A DNA stretch of 10,959 nt from an uncultured Lachnospiraceae bacterium (GCA_937877165.1 CALEFO010000230.1:1-10959); one strand, 5' to 3'; counted from the stretch's first letter, positions 1 to 7,278 are shown. Translations and numbers: made by a program. Notes: generated from the letters alone by a model not told the origin.

Positions 1-1844
1 AGAATCAGGAACAAAACCTGTCTTCTGCTCCCGGCCCGAAGACAAACGGCGAAGAGGCGGCGAAGGCAGAGAAAATCAAGGCAGTTCTTCGCTGTGTCGT
101 GCGCCCGGATGAGAGACAGACGAACGGATTCGTTTCTTTCCTGAAAAGAGAGTACGGCACAGACGATGTGGAACTGGACATCGTGGAGGATCCGAAGATC
201 TGGGGCGGCTTCATTCTGGAAGTCGGCAGTGAGGAATACGACTGGAGTCTTCGGGGACGTGAGAATCAGATCGGACGCCGGATTGACAGCGCGCGTGCAA
301 AGGCGGGCGAGTCGGCAAGTCAGGACAAGATTATTTCGATCCTGCGGGCTGCGGCTGAGGACTTCAAGGTCACTGCGGAGAAAAAGGAAGTCGGTTTCGT
401 AGAGACCGCAGGAGACGGTATCGTCACCGTAAACGGACTCCGCCATGCAATGTACGGCGAGATCATCCTTTTCGACAACGGCGTCAAGGGAATGGTACAG
501 AATATTTCTGATGACGGCATCGGTGCCATCCTTTTTGACGAGGAAGGCTCCATCGGAGAGGGAACTAAGGTCGTCGGAACCGGCAAGCAGGCAGGTATCC
601 CGGTCAGTGATGAATATCTCGGAAGAGTCATCAACGCACTGGGCGAGCCGATTGACGGCGGCGAGGAAATCCACGCACAGGAGTACCGGCCGATTGAGGA
701 GCCGGCACCGGGCATTGTAGAGAGAAAGAGCGTTTCGGAGCCGCTGCAGACCGGAATTCTTGCCATTGATTCCATGTTCCCCATCGGACGCGGACAGCGT
801 GAGCTGATCATCGGAGACCGCCAGACCGGAAAAACATCCATCGCCGTAGATACTATTTTGAACCAGAAGGGCAAGAACTGTGTCTGCATCTATGTTGCCA
901 TCGGACAGAAGGCATCCACCATTGCAGGACTGGTCAACACCCTGCAGCAGCACGGCGCCATGGAGTACAGCATCGTGGTCAGCTCCACGGCTTCGGACCC
1001 GGCGCCTCTTCAGTACATTGCCCCGTATTCGGCGACATCCCTTGCCGAGTACTTCATGCACAAGGGACAGGATGTTCTGATCGTGTACGATGATCTTTCC
1101 AAACACGCCGTTGCGTACCGTGCCCTGTCGCTTCTTCTGGGAAGAAGCCCGGGACGTGAGGCCTATCCCGGCGATGTCTTCTACCTTCATTCAAGACTTC
1201 TGGAGAGAAGCGCAAGACTTTCGGATGAGCTGGGAGGCGGTTCCATCACGGCACTGCCCATCATCGAGACGCAGGACGGCGATGTTTCCGCGTATATTCC
1301 GACCAACGTCATTTCCATCACGGACGGTCAGATTTTCCTGGAGAGCGATCTGTTCTTCGAAGGACAGCGCCCTGCTGTCAACGTCGGACTTTCCGTTTCC
1401 CGTGTCGGCGGCGCCGCACAGACGAAGGCGATGAAGAAGGCAGCGGGGTCTCTTCGTATCGACCTCGCGCAGTACCGCGAGATGGAGGTCTTCACGCAGT
1501 TCTCTTCGGATCTGGATGAGGCGACCACACAGCAGCTCAAGCAGGGAAAGGTCCTGATGGAGCTCTTAAAGCAGCCGCTGGAGCATCCGCTTTCCCATGC
1601 GGAGGAGGTTGTCGCTCTGACGGCAGGAGAGAACCGGAAGTTCATCGACGTTCCTGTGAAGCAGGTAAAAGAGTACGAGAACGGCTTCCTTGCCTGGATG
1701 GAAGGTGAGCATCGGGATATTATGGAAGAAATCGACCGGACAAAGCGTCTGGAAGAGAACCTGAAAGACCGGATTCTGAAGGCCGCAGATGAGTATGCGG
1801 AGCTTTCGAAGAAAACCTCCGGTGACAAGAAGGAAAACGCCTGA
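1..1844 (+). CDS. atpA: F-type ATP synthase alpha subunit with fused delta C-terminal domain (5' partial)
   Basis: This is the non-catalytic nucleotide-binding subunit of the F1 head; six alternating alpha and beta subunits surround gamma. The frame is open from base 3 with no stop, so the start lies outside the window. A GTG at 99 is the first start-like codon but has no ribosome binding site. Numbering residues from that GTG: residues 21-62 (DPKIWGGFILEVG, then SLRGRENQIGRRI) match the C-terminal domain of the delta/OSCP subunit. Alpha proper begins near residue 73 and is about 509 residues, a normal alpha length. It shows Walker A GDRQTGKT (239-246), Walker B LIVYDD (327-332) and the arginine finger in SVSRVGG (R435). 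No Met, GTG or TTG with a ribosome binding site separates the two parts. About 25 residues before the delta-like domain are a polar linker (N-Q-E-Q-N-L..., rich in A, E, K, G). The alpha identity is certain; the delta assignment is by motif and strong. Gamma follows after 116 bases. Confidence 0.93.
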   Translation, partial: NQEQNLSSAPGPKTNGEEAAKAEKIKAVLRCVVRPDERQTNGFVSFLKREYGTDDVELDIVEDPKIWGGFILEVGSEEYDWSLRGRENQIGRRIDSARAKAGESASQDKIISILRAAAEDFKVTAEKKEVGFVETAGDGIVTVNGLRHAMYGEIILFDNGVKGMVQNISDDGIGAILFDEEGSIGEGTKVVGTGKQAGIPVSDEYLGRVINALGEPIDGGEEIHAQEYRPIEEPAPGIVERKSVSEPLQTGILAIDSMFPIGRGQRELIIGDRQTGKTSIAVDTILNQKGKNCVCIYVAIGQKASTIAGLVNTLQQHGAMEYSIVVSSTASDPAPLQYIAPYSATSLAEYFMHKGQDVLIVYDDLSKHAVAYRALSLLLGRSPGREAYPGDVFYLHSRLLERSARLSDELGGGSITALPIIETQDGDVSAYIPTNVISITDGQIFLESDLFFEGQRPAVNVGLSVSRVGGAAQTKAMKKAAGSLRIDLAQYREMEVFTQFSSDLDEATTQQLKQGKVLMELLKQPLEHPLSHAEEVVALTAGENRKFIDVPVKQVKEYENGFLAWMEGEHRDIMEEIDRTKRLEENLKDRILKAADEYAELSKKTSGDKKENA

Positions 1845-1960
1845 GGAAACTCCGTTTCCCCTGCCGGATTCCCCGTAAAAGAGAATGACGGGAGAGAACG
1901 GAAGCCCTCAGATGAGAGAACATGAAACAGCCGCAGAACACTGCGGCAGGAAAGGCAGAC

Positions 1961-2911
1961 ATGTCAGCAATACGTGAAATACGGGACCGCATCGCGAGCA
2001 TTCAGAACACGATGAAGATCACCAACGCCATGTATATGATTTCATCGACGAAGATGAATGCCGCGAAATCGGCGCTGAATGCGACAGAGCCTTACTTCTT
2101 TGCTTTGGAATCCATGTTCGCAAGAGTCCTTCGGCATCTGCCGCCGGATTTCGAACATGCGTTTCTGGATCGCAGAGAGAGCATTCCAGAAAAGGATGTC
2201 CGCAGAGCCATCCTCTGCGTGACGGCAGACAAGGGCCTTGCCGGTGCGTACAACCACAACGTACTCAAGATGACGGAGGAAATGCTCCGTCCGGATGGAA
2301 GGGATCTTCTATTTGTCATTGGAGAAGTGGGACGCGCGTACTGTGAACAGCGCGGAATTCCGATTTATGGGGAATTTCGTGAGACAGCGCAGAAGCCGAC
2401 CCTCTCCAAGGCGCGGCAGATTGCATCCCGGATGCTGGATCTGTTCGCACGGGATGAGGTGGATGAGGTCTTTATCATTTATACCAGGATGAAGAATTCC
2501 ATGGAGAATGAGACGCAGAAGACGGAGCTTCTTCCTCTGGTGCGCCTGAACAGCAAGGTGTTCGGAATGGGAGGAGCCACGGCCATGCAGGAGGAATTCG
2601 ACCTGCAGCCAGATCCGAAGACCCTTCTGGACAACATCATTCCGGATTTCGTGTCCGGATATATTTACGGCGCACTGGTCGAGTCCTACTGCGCAGAGCA
2701 CTCCAGCCGCATGCAGGCCATGGATGCCGCGAACAAGGCGGGCGAAAAGCTTCTCCAGGAGCTTTCAGTCCGGTACAATCGCGAACGTCAGGCGGCCATC
2801 ACGCAGGAGATCACGGAAGTGGCAGCCGGTGCAAGAGCAAGAAGTGAGCAGATCAAGCGAAACCGCAGGAAAATGAAAGCGGCATACGGTCAGAGTCCGG
2901 AAGGAGTCTGA
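1961..2911 (+). CDS. atpG: F-type ATP synthase gamma subunit
   Basis: This is the central rotor stalk that couples proton or sodium flow to catalysis in alpha3-beta3. The N-terminus SAIREIRDRIASIQNTMKIT and the C-terminal YNRERQAAITQEITEVAAG are the two conserved coiled-coil ends of the gamma family. I chose the ATG at 1961 because family homology begins there and AGGAAAGG lies 5 bases before it. An in-frame ATG at 1922 would add 13 residues (KQPQNTAAGKAD region) with no family similarity and only a weak GAGAG ahead of it. The product is 316 residues, against about 285-290 for typical gamma. The excess is partly a basic C-terminal tail of about 23 residues (R-S-E-Q-I-K-R-N-R-R-K-M-K...) beyond the usual end. 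The gene lies between alpha and beta in the standard operon order. Confidence 0.95.
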   Translation: MSAIREIRDRIASIQNTMKITNAMYMISSTKMNAAKSALNATEPYFFALESMFARVLRHLPPDFEHAFLDRRESIPEKDVRRAILCVTADKGLAGAYNHNVLKMTEEMLRPDGRDLLFVIGEVGRAYCEQRGIPIYGEFRETAQKPTLSKARQIASRMLDLFARDEVDEVFIIYTRMKNSMENETQKTELLPLVRLNSKVFGMGGATAMQEEFDLQPDPKTLLDNIIPDFVSGYIYGALVESYCAEHSSRMQAMDAANKAGEKLLQELSVRYNRERQAAITQEITEVAAGARARSEQIKRNRRKMKAAYGQSPEGV

Positions 2912-2982
2912 CCGGTCCTGACGGAAATTTGCATGGAATATTCCGCACAGGAGTACGAGAAAAAGAAGGAGGAGTCCTGACA

Positions 2983-4374
2983 ATGCAGATCGGAAAGATC
3001 ACACAGGTAATGGGACCGGTTGTGGACGTTCAGTTCCCGGAGCGGCCTCTCCCTGTTATAAAAACCGCACTGCAGGCGGACAATCACGGCAAAAAAGCAG
3101 TGATGGAAGTGGCACAGCATATCGGAGACGATACGGTGCGCTGCATCATGCTTTCAGCCAGTGAAGGATTGCAGAAGGATATGCCGGTGCTGTCTACGGG
3201 CAGAGGCATAGAGGTCCCGGTCGGAGACAAGAACCTGGGACGGCTGTTCAATGTGCTGGGAGACACCATTGACGGCAAGGAGAGTCTGGAGAATACGCAG
3301 CGGTGGGAGATTCACCGCAAGCCTCCGAAGTTTACGGACCAGAGCCCGGTGCAGGAGATTCTGGAGACCGGAATCAAGGTCATTGACCTGATCGCGCCTT
3401 ACGCGAAGGGCGGCAAGGTCGGTCTGTTCGGCGGAGCCGGTGTCGGCAAAACCGTCCTGATTCAGGAGCTGATCCGGAACGTCGCAGCGGAGCACGGCGG
3501 ATATTCGATTTTCACCGGTGTCGGAGAGCGCTCCCGTGAGGGAAATGATCTGTGGAGCGAGATGTCCCAGTCCGGCGTCATTGACAACACGGCGTTGGTA
3601 TTCGGACAGATGAATGAGCCGCCGGGAGCACGTATGAGAGTTGCGGAGACCGGACTTACGATGGCGGAATATTTCCGCGATGTGGAACACAAGGACGTGC
3701 TTCTGTTCATCGATAACATTTTCCGTTTCGTGCAGGCGGGCTCCGAGGTGTCTTCCCTTCTCGGCCGTATGCCCTCGGCAGTCGGTTATCAGCCGACGCT
3801 GGCCAATGAGATGGGCGCACTTCAAGAGAGAATTGCTTCCACGAAGAACGGATCGGTCACCTCGGTGCAGGCCGTTTACGTGCCTGCCGATGACCTGACA
3901 GACCCGGCACCGGCCACTACCTTCGCGCATTTGGATGCGACGACGGTTTTGTCCCGTAAGATCGTGGAGCAGGGCATTTACCCGGCCGTGGATCCTCTGG
4001 AATCCTCTTCCAGAATCCTGGAGGAGAGCGTGGTCGGCAAGGAGCACTACGAGACGGCTCAGGCGGTTCTGCAGATTTTGCAGAAGTACAAGGAACTTCA
4101 GGATATCATTGCGATCCTCGGCATGGAGGAGCTGTCCGACGACGACAAGCAGACCGTTTACCGCGCGAGAAAGATCCGCAACTTCCTGTCTCAGCCGTTC
4201 CACGTGGCGGAGCAGTTCACCGGCATTCCCGGCAAGTATGTTCCGCTGAAGGATACCATCAAGGGCTTTCAGGCAATCATCGGAGGCGATCTGGATCAGG
4301 TTCCGGAGACGGCCTTCTTCAATGCAGGAACCATTGATGAAGTCTGGGAGCGCTCCAAGGAACTGAAAAACTGA
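2983..4374 (+). CDS. atpD: F-type ATP synthase beta subunit (catalytic)
   Basis: This is the catalytic subunit of F1, making or splitting ATP at three sites. The protein has 463 residues, the normal family length. It begins MQIGKITQVMGPVVDVQFPE, the standard beta N-terminal barrel. Walker A is GGAGVGKT (150-157), the catalytic glutamate is E182 in GERSREGND, and Walker B is LLFIDN (240-245, D244). The torque loop reads EELSDDD (382-388), a conservative variant of DELSEED. The ATG at 2983 has AAGGAGGAG ending 8 bases upstream. The same frame is open further up to a TTG at 2929, but those 18 residues are unlike beta and are rejected. There are 71 bases between the gamma stop and this start, with no terminator seen, so it is cotranscribed. 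Confidence 0.98.
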   Translation: MQIGKITQVMGPVVDVQFPERPLPVIKTALQADNHGKKAVMEVAQHIGDDTVRCIMLSASEGLQKDMPVLSTGRGIEVPVGDKNLGRLFNVLGDTIDGKESLENTQRWEIHRKPPKFTDQSPVQEILETGIKVIDLIAPYAKGGKVGLFGGAGVGKTVLIQELIRNVAAEHGGYSIFTGVGERSREGNDLWSEMSQSGVIDNTALVFGQMNEPPGARMRVAETGLTMAEYFRDVEHKDVLLFIDNIFRFVQAGSEVSSLLGRMPSAVGYQPTLANEMGALQERIASTKNGSVTSVQAVYVPADDLTDPAPATTFAHLDATTVLSRKIVEQGIYPAVDPLESSSRILEESVVGKEHYETAQAVLQILQKYKELQDIIAILGMEELSDDDKQTVYRARKIRNFLSQPFHVAEQFTGIPGKYVPLKDTIKGFQAIIGGDLDQVPETAFFNAGTIDEVWERSKELKN

Positions 4375-4387
4375 CGGGTAGAGAGCT

Positions 4388-4810
4388 ATGGCAGAGGTAA
4401 AAAGTACATTTTTCCTGCGCGTCATTGCGGCAGAGAAGGTTTTCTTCTCCGGCTTTGCAAGGAATCTGATCATTCAGACCGTGGATGGGCAGCTTTCCTT
4501 CCTGGCGCACCATCAGGAGATGATGGCGGCGCTGAATCCCGGCGAGCTTCAGATTCAGGATGAGGAAGGAAACTGGATCCGTGTCATTGCCGGCTTCGGC
4601 TCCATGGTATTTGCCAACAACCGCGCGACAGTTTTGGTGGAGACCTGCGAAAGACCGGAGGAAATCGACAAGAGAAGAGCAGAGGAAGCGCTGGAGCGCG
4701 CGAAGGAGCGGATGCGTCAGAAGCAGAGCCAGCGGGAATATCACATGACGCAGGCGGCAATGGCAAGGGCACTGTCGAGACTGTCCCTGAAGGACAAGCT
4801 GAGAGTCTGA
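4388..4810 (+). CDS. atpC: F-type ATP synthase epsilon subunit
   Basis: This is the small rotor subunit that binds gamma and the c-ring and can inhibit ATP hydrolysis. The protein has 140 residues, typical for epsilon. It has the N-terminal beta-sandwich (residues 7-85; F-L-A-H-H near 38-42 corresponds to the usual L-P-x-H segment). A charged two-helix C-terminal domain follows, with E-R-P-E-E-I-D near residues 88-94 and then A-R-A-L-S-R-L near 126-132. Start: ATG 13 bases after the beta stop, with GGTAGAGAG as a modest ribosome binding site, consistent with tight operon coupling. It is the last ATP synthase subunit of the operon. Confidence 0.95.
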   Translation: MAEVKSTFFLRVIAAEKVFFSGFARNLIIQTVDGQLSFLAHHQEMMAALNPGELQIQDEEGNWIRVIAGFGSMVFANNRATVLVETCERPEEIDKRRAEEALERAKERMRQKQSQREYHMTQAAMARALSRLSLKDKLRV

Positions 4811-4842
4811 CAGAAGCCTGGAGCATAAGGAGTGGGTTTACA

Positions 4843-5610
4843 ATGGATGACTATCGGACACCGGGGGAGAAGCTCGCCAGATCCGGCAGAAAACGAAAGG
4901 TGCAAATGTCGGAGGCAACGAGCGTGATGCTCGCCTTGACGCTTTCCGGAGGCATGCAGGACGCCTATTCGTATTTGGTCCGTGGCAAGGTTTTCGCCAA
5001 TGCGCAGACGGGCAATATCGTGCTGATGGCGGAGCATTTCTTCAGCGGGGATTTTGCAAGCGGCGTCCGATATCTGTTTCCGGTGGCGTTCTTTGCGCTC
5101 GGCGTGTTTGTGGCGGAGCAGATCCGGGGTCACTTTCAGTATTCCGGCATTCTTCACTGGCGGCAGATGATCGTCATGCTGGAAATCGTGATGCTCCTGA
5201 TCGTGGGGCTCCTTCCGGTAAATGATGTGATCAATCCGCTTGCGAACGCCATGACCTCGTTTGCCTGTGCCATGCAGGTGCAGGCCTTCCGCAAGGTCAA
5301 CGGCTACGCCTATGCGAGTACGATGTGCATCGGCAATATGCGAAGCGGCATGGAGGCCTTAAGCGCCTATGCGAGAACGAGAAACCGGGAGCTTTTGCTC
5401 CGTGCGGGGCAGTATTTCCTGGTGATTTTCACCTTCTTTCTGGGGGCGGGAATCGGTGGAGCGCTGGCAGGCCTTGCAGAGAGCCGTATGATCTGGATCT
5501 CCTGCGGCCTTCTGGTTGTCAGCTTCCTTCTCATGTTCTTTCAGTCAGAGGAAGAGAAGCTTGAAAGTGACACTGATAATGTCACTTTCAAGCAGCAGCA
5601 TCGGTGCTGA
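4843..5610 (+). CDS. DUF1275/YoaK-family membrane protein
   Basis: This is an integral membrane protein of the DUF1275 (YoaK) family; its biochemical role is not established. The 255-residue product has the family hallmark SGGMQDAYSYLVRGKVFANA (35-54) followed by QTGNIVLMA (55-63). About six hydrophobic segments follow, near 26-45, 76-92, 107-124, 135-148, 190-212 and 216-233. The N-terminal 20 residues are basic and cytosolic by the positive-inside pattern. It starts 32 bases after the epsilon stop with AAGGAG upstream, and I see no terminator between them, so it probably belongs to the ATP synthase transcript; a functional link is only inferred. The last 16 residues (240-255, LESDTDNVTFKQQHRC) are encoded by the structured repeat that begins near 5560, and the stop codon lies in its second hairpin. 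The native C-terminus was probably different. Confidence 0.9.
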   Translation: MDDYRTPGEKLARSGRKRKVQMSEATSVMLALTLSGGMQDAYSYLVRGKVFANAQTGNIVLMAEHFFSGDFASGVRYLFPVAFFALGVFVAEQIRGHFQYSGILHWRQMIVMLEIVMLLIVGLLPVNDVINPLANAMTSFACAMQVQAFRKVNGYAYASTMCIGNMRSGMEALSAYARTRNRELLLRAGQYFLVIFTFFLGAGIGGALAGLAESRMIWISCGLLVVSFLLMFFQSEEEKLESDTDNVTFKQQHRC

Positions 5611-5680
5611 CGCACTGGCTGCCGCATTCGGCAAGCCCGCCTTCGCGGGCTTGCCTCGGCGAGGTATAAGCTTGAAAAAG
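5548..5680 (+). repeat. Structured repeat, copy 1
   Basis: Copy 1 of a roughly 110-120 bp element also found at 9736-9867; the core 5560-5668 is about 87% identical to 9749-9857 by hand alignment. Parts in order: (i) a perfect hairpin with arms CTTGAAAGTGACA and TGTCACTTTCAAG (5560-5572/5580-5592, loop CTGATAA); (ii) a CAGCA-TCGG-TGCTG hairpin (5596-5609); (iii) a spacer ending GCATTC; (iv) a perfect GC-rich hairpin GGCAAGCCCGC-CTTC-GCGGGCTTGCC (5630-5655); (v) CCTC-GGC-GAGG and then TATAA. Weaker similarity extends left to the purine-rich GAGGAAGAGAAG. It overlaps the DUF1275 gene's 3' end. I do not recognise the family. Each copy has several stems, and most differences between the copies preserve pairing. 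Confidence 0.85.
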
Positions 5681-5686
5681 TAAAGG

Positions 5687-5717
5687 TTTGAAAATGACAT
5701 AATCTGTCATTTCTAAA
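5687..5717. repeat. Hairpin related to the repeat's first stem
   Basis: An inverted repeat with arms TTTGAAAATGACA and TGTCATTTCTAAA and loop TAATC. It resembles the first hairpin of the repeat. Read on the - strand, one arm differs from copy 2 at a single base of 13. A G-C pair has become A-T in both arms at the same pair. It lies just after copy 1, so that element is bracketed by similar hairpins about 95 bases apart. No equivalent lies after copy 2. Confidence 0.6.
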
Positions 5718-5743
5718 TGGAAGCACCAGAGAAGTGTGTGCTT

Positions 5744-5787
5744 CAGCGCGGGGAATTTGTTGAGCAAATTCCCCGCGCTGCTGTTTT
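5744..5787 (+). terminator. Terminator after the ATP synthase-DUF1275 operon
   Basis: A perfect 16-bp stem, arms CAGCGCGGGGAATTTG (5744-5759) and CAAATTCCCCGCGCTG (5765-5780), loop TTGAG, followed by CTGTTTTG. It is very stable and has a short T-run. It is preceded by a small AAGCAC/GTGCTT hairpin (5721-5743). It sits between the upstream operon and the permease gene's promoter region. Confidence 0.85.
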
Positions 5788-5846
5788 GTAAACGGAACCG
5801 CGAAATGCAAATAAAGATTCTGTTAAAAAATGCTTTTTCAGTTCCC

Positions 5847-5875
5847 TTCTTATTAAAAAGCGTGTATTCTATATC
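5847..5875 (+). promoter_or_regulatory. Possible promoter of the ArsB/NhaD permease gene
   Basis: TTCTTA (5847-5852), a 17-base spacer, then TATATC (5870-5875); an overlapping alternative -10 is TATTCT at 5865. It lies in an AT-rich stretch directly after the terminator. The predicted transcript leader is only about 30 bases and includes a weak TGTTA/TAACA dyad before the AGGAGG ribosome binding site. Confidence 0.4.
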
Positions 5876-5913
5876 GGTGTGTTAAAAAAATAACAGGAAG
5901 AGGAGGAACTTGT

Positions 5914-7278
5914 ATGATCGCTCAGGCAGTAGCTCTGATTATTTTTATAGGAATGTTTGTGCTGATTATTCTGGACAAGTTCGAGCGGCAGTGGATTACC
6001 CTGGTCAGCGGTCTTCTGATGCTGGTTGTGGTATTCGGTATCTGCCTGCACAGCCCGCAGGCGATTGCGGATACGCTGAATCTGAAGGCGTTTTTTGCCA
6101 GAAGCTTCTGGTACGGCGCAGAGGAGAGCGCTTCCGCCGGAATCAACTGGTCCACGATTGTGTTCATTGCAGGCATGATGATTATGGTGGAGGGCCTGGG
6201 ACATTCCGGTTTTTTCCGGTGGCTGTGTCTGTCGCTTGCGAAGGCGGTCCATTATCATCTGGTGCCGCTTCTTATCTGTTTCATGTGCATGTCCGGATTT
6301 CTGTCGATGTTCATTGACAGCATCACCGTGGTTCTGTTCCTCGCGACGGTAACGATTGAGTTGTCCCGGATGCTGAAATACAACCCGGTTCCAATGATTC
6401 TGGCAGAGGTGTTCTGCGCGAACCTCGGTGGCTCGGCAACGATGAGCGGTGATCCGCCGAACATCATCATCGGCACCTCTCTTGGCTACAGCTTCATGGA
6501 CTTCATCACGAACACCGGTGCTGTGGTAGGAATCAGCTTTATTTTCGCGCTGGTTTATTTCTGGCTCTGCTTCCGGAAGGAGCTGAAGGCCAATGAGGCG
6601 GCAAGAGTTGGAGAGGTCTCCTGCCCGGAGCCGTCGTCCGCCATTGAGAGCAAGCCTGCCTTTCTCTGCGGCGTTCTGGTCTTTGCGATTGCAGTGGTTC
6701 TTCTGATCACGCATGCACAGACGGGACTTACCGTCTCCTGCATCGGCGTGATTGTGGCGGTGCTGACCCTGATCGCGATGGTGGCAACCTCCGGAATCTC
6801 AGTGATCCCGAAGATTTTCAGGGGAGTGGATTACAAGACGCTTCTGTTCTTCATTGGACTGTTCGTATCGGTCGGCGGCTTGGAGCAGACAGGCGTTCTG
6901 GAAGTGATCGCGCATTTCATTTCGGTGGTCAGCGGAGGAAATCCGTATGTGATCGTGGCGATCATTCTGATCCTGTCTGCGGGATGCAGCGCACTGATCG
7001 ACAACATCCCATTTGCCGCAACTATGATTCCGGTGATTCAGTCGCTGGCCTCGTCCACCGGCATGGCGCTGCCGACGCTGGCATGGACGCTGTCACTTGG
7101 GACGGACATCGGCGGAAACGCAACTCCGATTGGTGCTTCTGCAAACGTTGTCGGAACCTCGGTCTCCGCGAAGAACGGTCATCCGATCAGCTGGGGAAAA
7201 TATTGCAAATATTGTGTACCTGCGACGCTAATTGTTATAATGATTTCGTTGGGGTGCATCTATCTGCGCTATCTGTGA
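5914..7278 (+). CDS. ArsB/NhaD-type (IT superfamily, SLC13-like) permease
   Basis: This is a polytopic inner-membrane transporter of the CitMHS/ArsB/NhaD group (PF03600 type), which moves small anions or exchanges Na+ and H+. The 454-residue protein is mostly hydrophobic with about 10-12 transmembrane segments. It has the two internally related re-entrant-loop signatures of the superfamily: GGSATMSGDPPNIIIGT (172-188) and GTDIGGNATPIGASANVV (396-413). Each is preceded by a D-S-I/D-N-I type element (D135, and DNIPFAATMIPV at 363-374). A central hydrophilic loop (about 221-248) separates the halves. AGGAGG lies 7 bases before the ATG. No arsR, arsA or arsC neighbours are present, so arsenite export is not supported. 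The substrate cannot be read from the sequence; a Na+/H+ antiporter or an organic or inorganic anion carrier are both possible. Confidence 0.9.
   Translation: MIAQAVALIIFIGMFVLIILDKFERQWITLVSGLLMLVVVFGICLHSPQAIADTLNLKAFFARSFWYGAEESASAGINWSTIVFIAGMMIMVEGLGHSGFFRWLCLSLAKAVHYHLVPLLICFMCMSGFLSMFIDSITVVLFLATVTIELSRMLKYNPVPMILAEVFCANLGGSATMSGDPPNIIIGTSLGYSFMDFITNTGAVVGISFIFALVYFWLCFRKELKANEAARVGEVSCPEPSSAIESKPAFLCGVLVFAIAVVLLITHAQTGLTVSCIGVIVAVLTLIAMVATSGISVIPKIFRGVDYKTLLFFIGLFVSVGGLEQTGVLEVIAHFISVVSGGNPYVIVAIILILSAGCSALIDNIPFAATMIPVIQSLASSTGMALPTLAWTLSLGTDIGGNATPIGASANVVGTSVSAKNGHPISWGKYCKYCVPATLIVIMISLGCIYLRYL
7212..7241 (+). promoter_or_regulatory. Possible promoter inside the end of the permease gene
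   Basis: TTGTGT (7212-7217), an 18-base spacer, then a perfect TATAAT (7236-7241). It lies in the last codons of the permease gene, where codons become AT-rich (CTA, ATT, GTT, ATA) in contrast to the rest of the gene. It would start a transcript near 7248 that contains the 7279-7431 leader and the cytidylate-kinase-like gene. Confidence 0.45.

Noticed and set aside
99..101. GTG at 99 as the true start of alpha
   Set aside because: No ribosome binding site precedes it, and the frame is open to the left edge with delta-like coding sequence starting before it.
2929..2982. TTG at 2929 as the start of beta
   Set aside because: The extra 18 residues are unlike beta and include the ribosome binding site of the ATG at 2983.
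3154..4473. Long reverse-strand frame of 439 residues opposite beta and epsilon
   Set aside because: It is antisense to certain ATP synthase genes, has no recognisable family and no ribosome binding site; a shadow.
5869..6714. Reverse-strand frame of 281 residues opposite the permease
   Set aside because: It lies opposite a clear membrane transporter and reads as H, Q and N-rich antisense of hydrophobic codons.
5914..7278. Arsenite exporter ArsB
   Set aside because: The fold family fits but no ars neighbours or regulator are present; the signatures are common to the whole superfamily.
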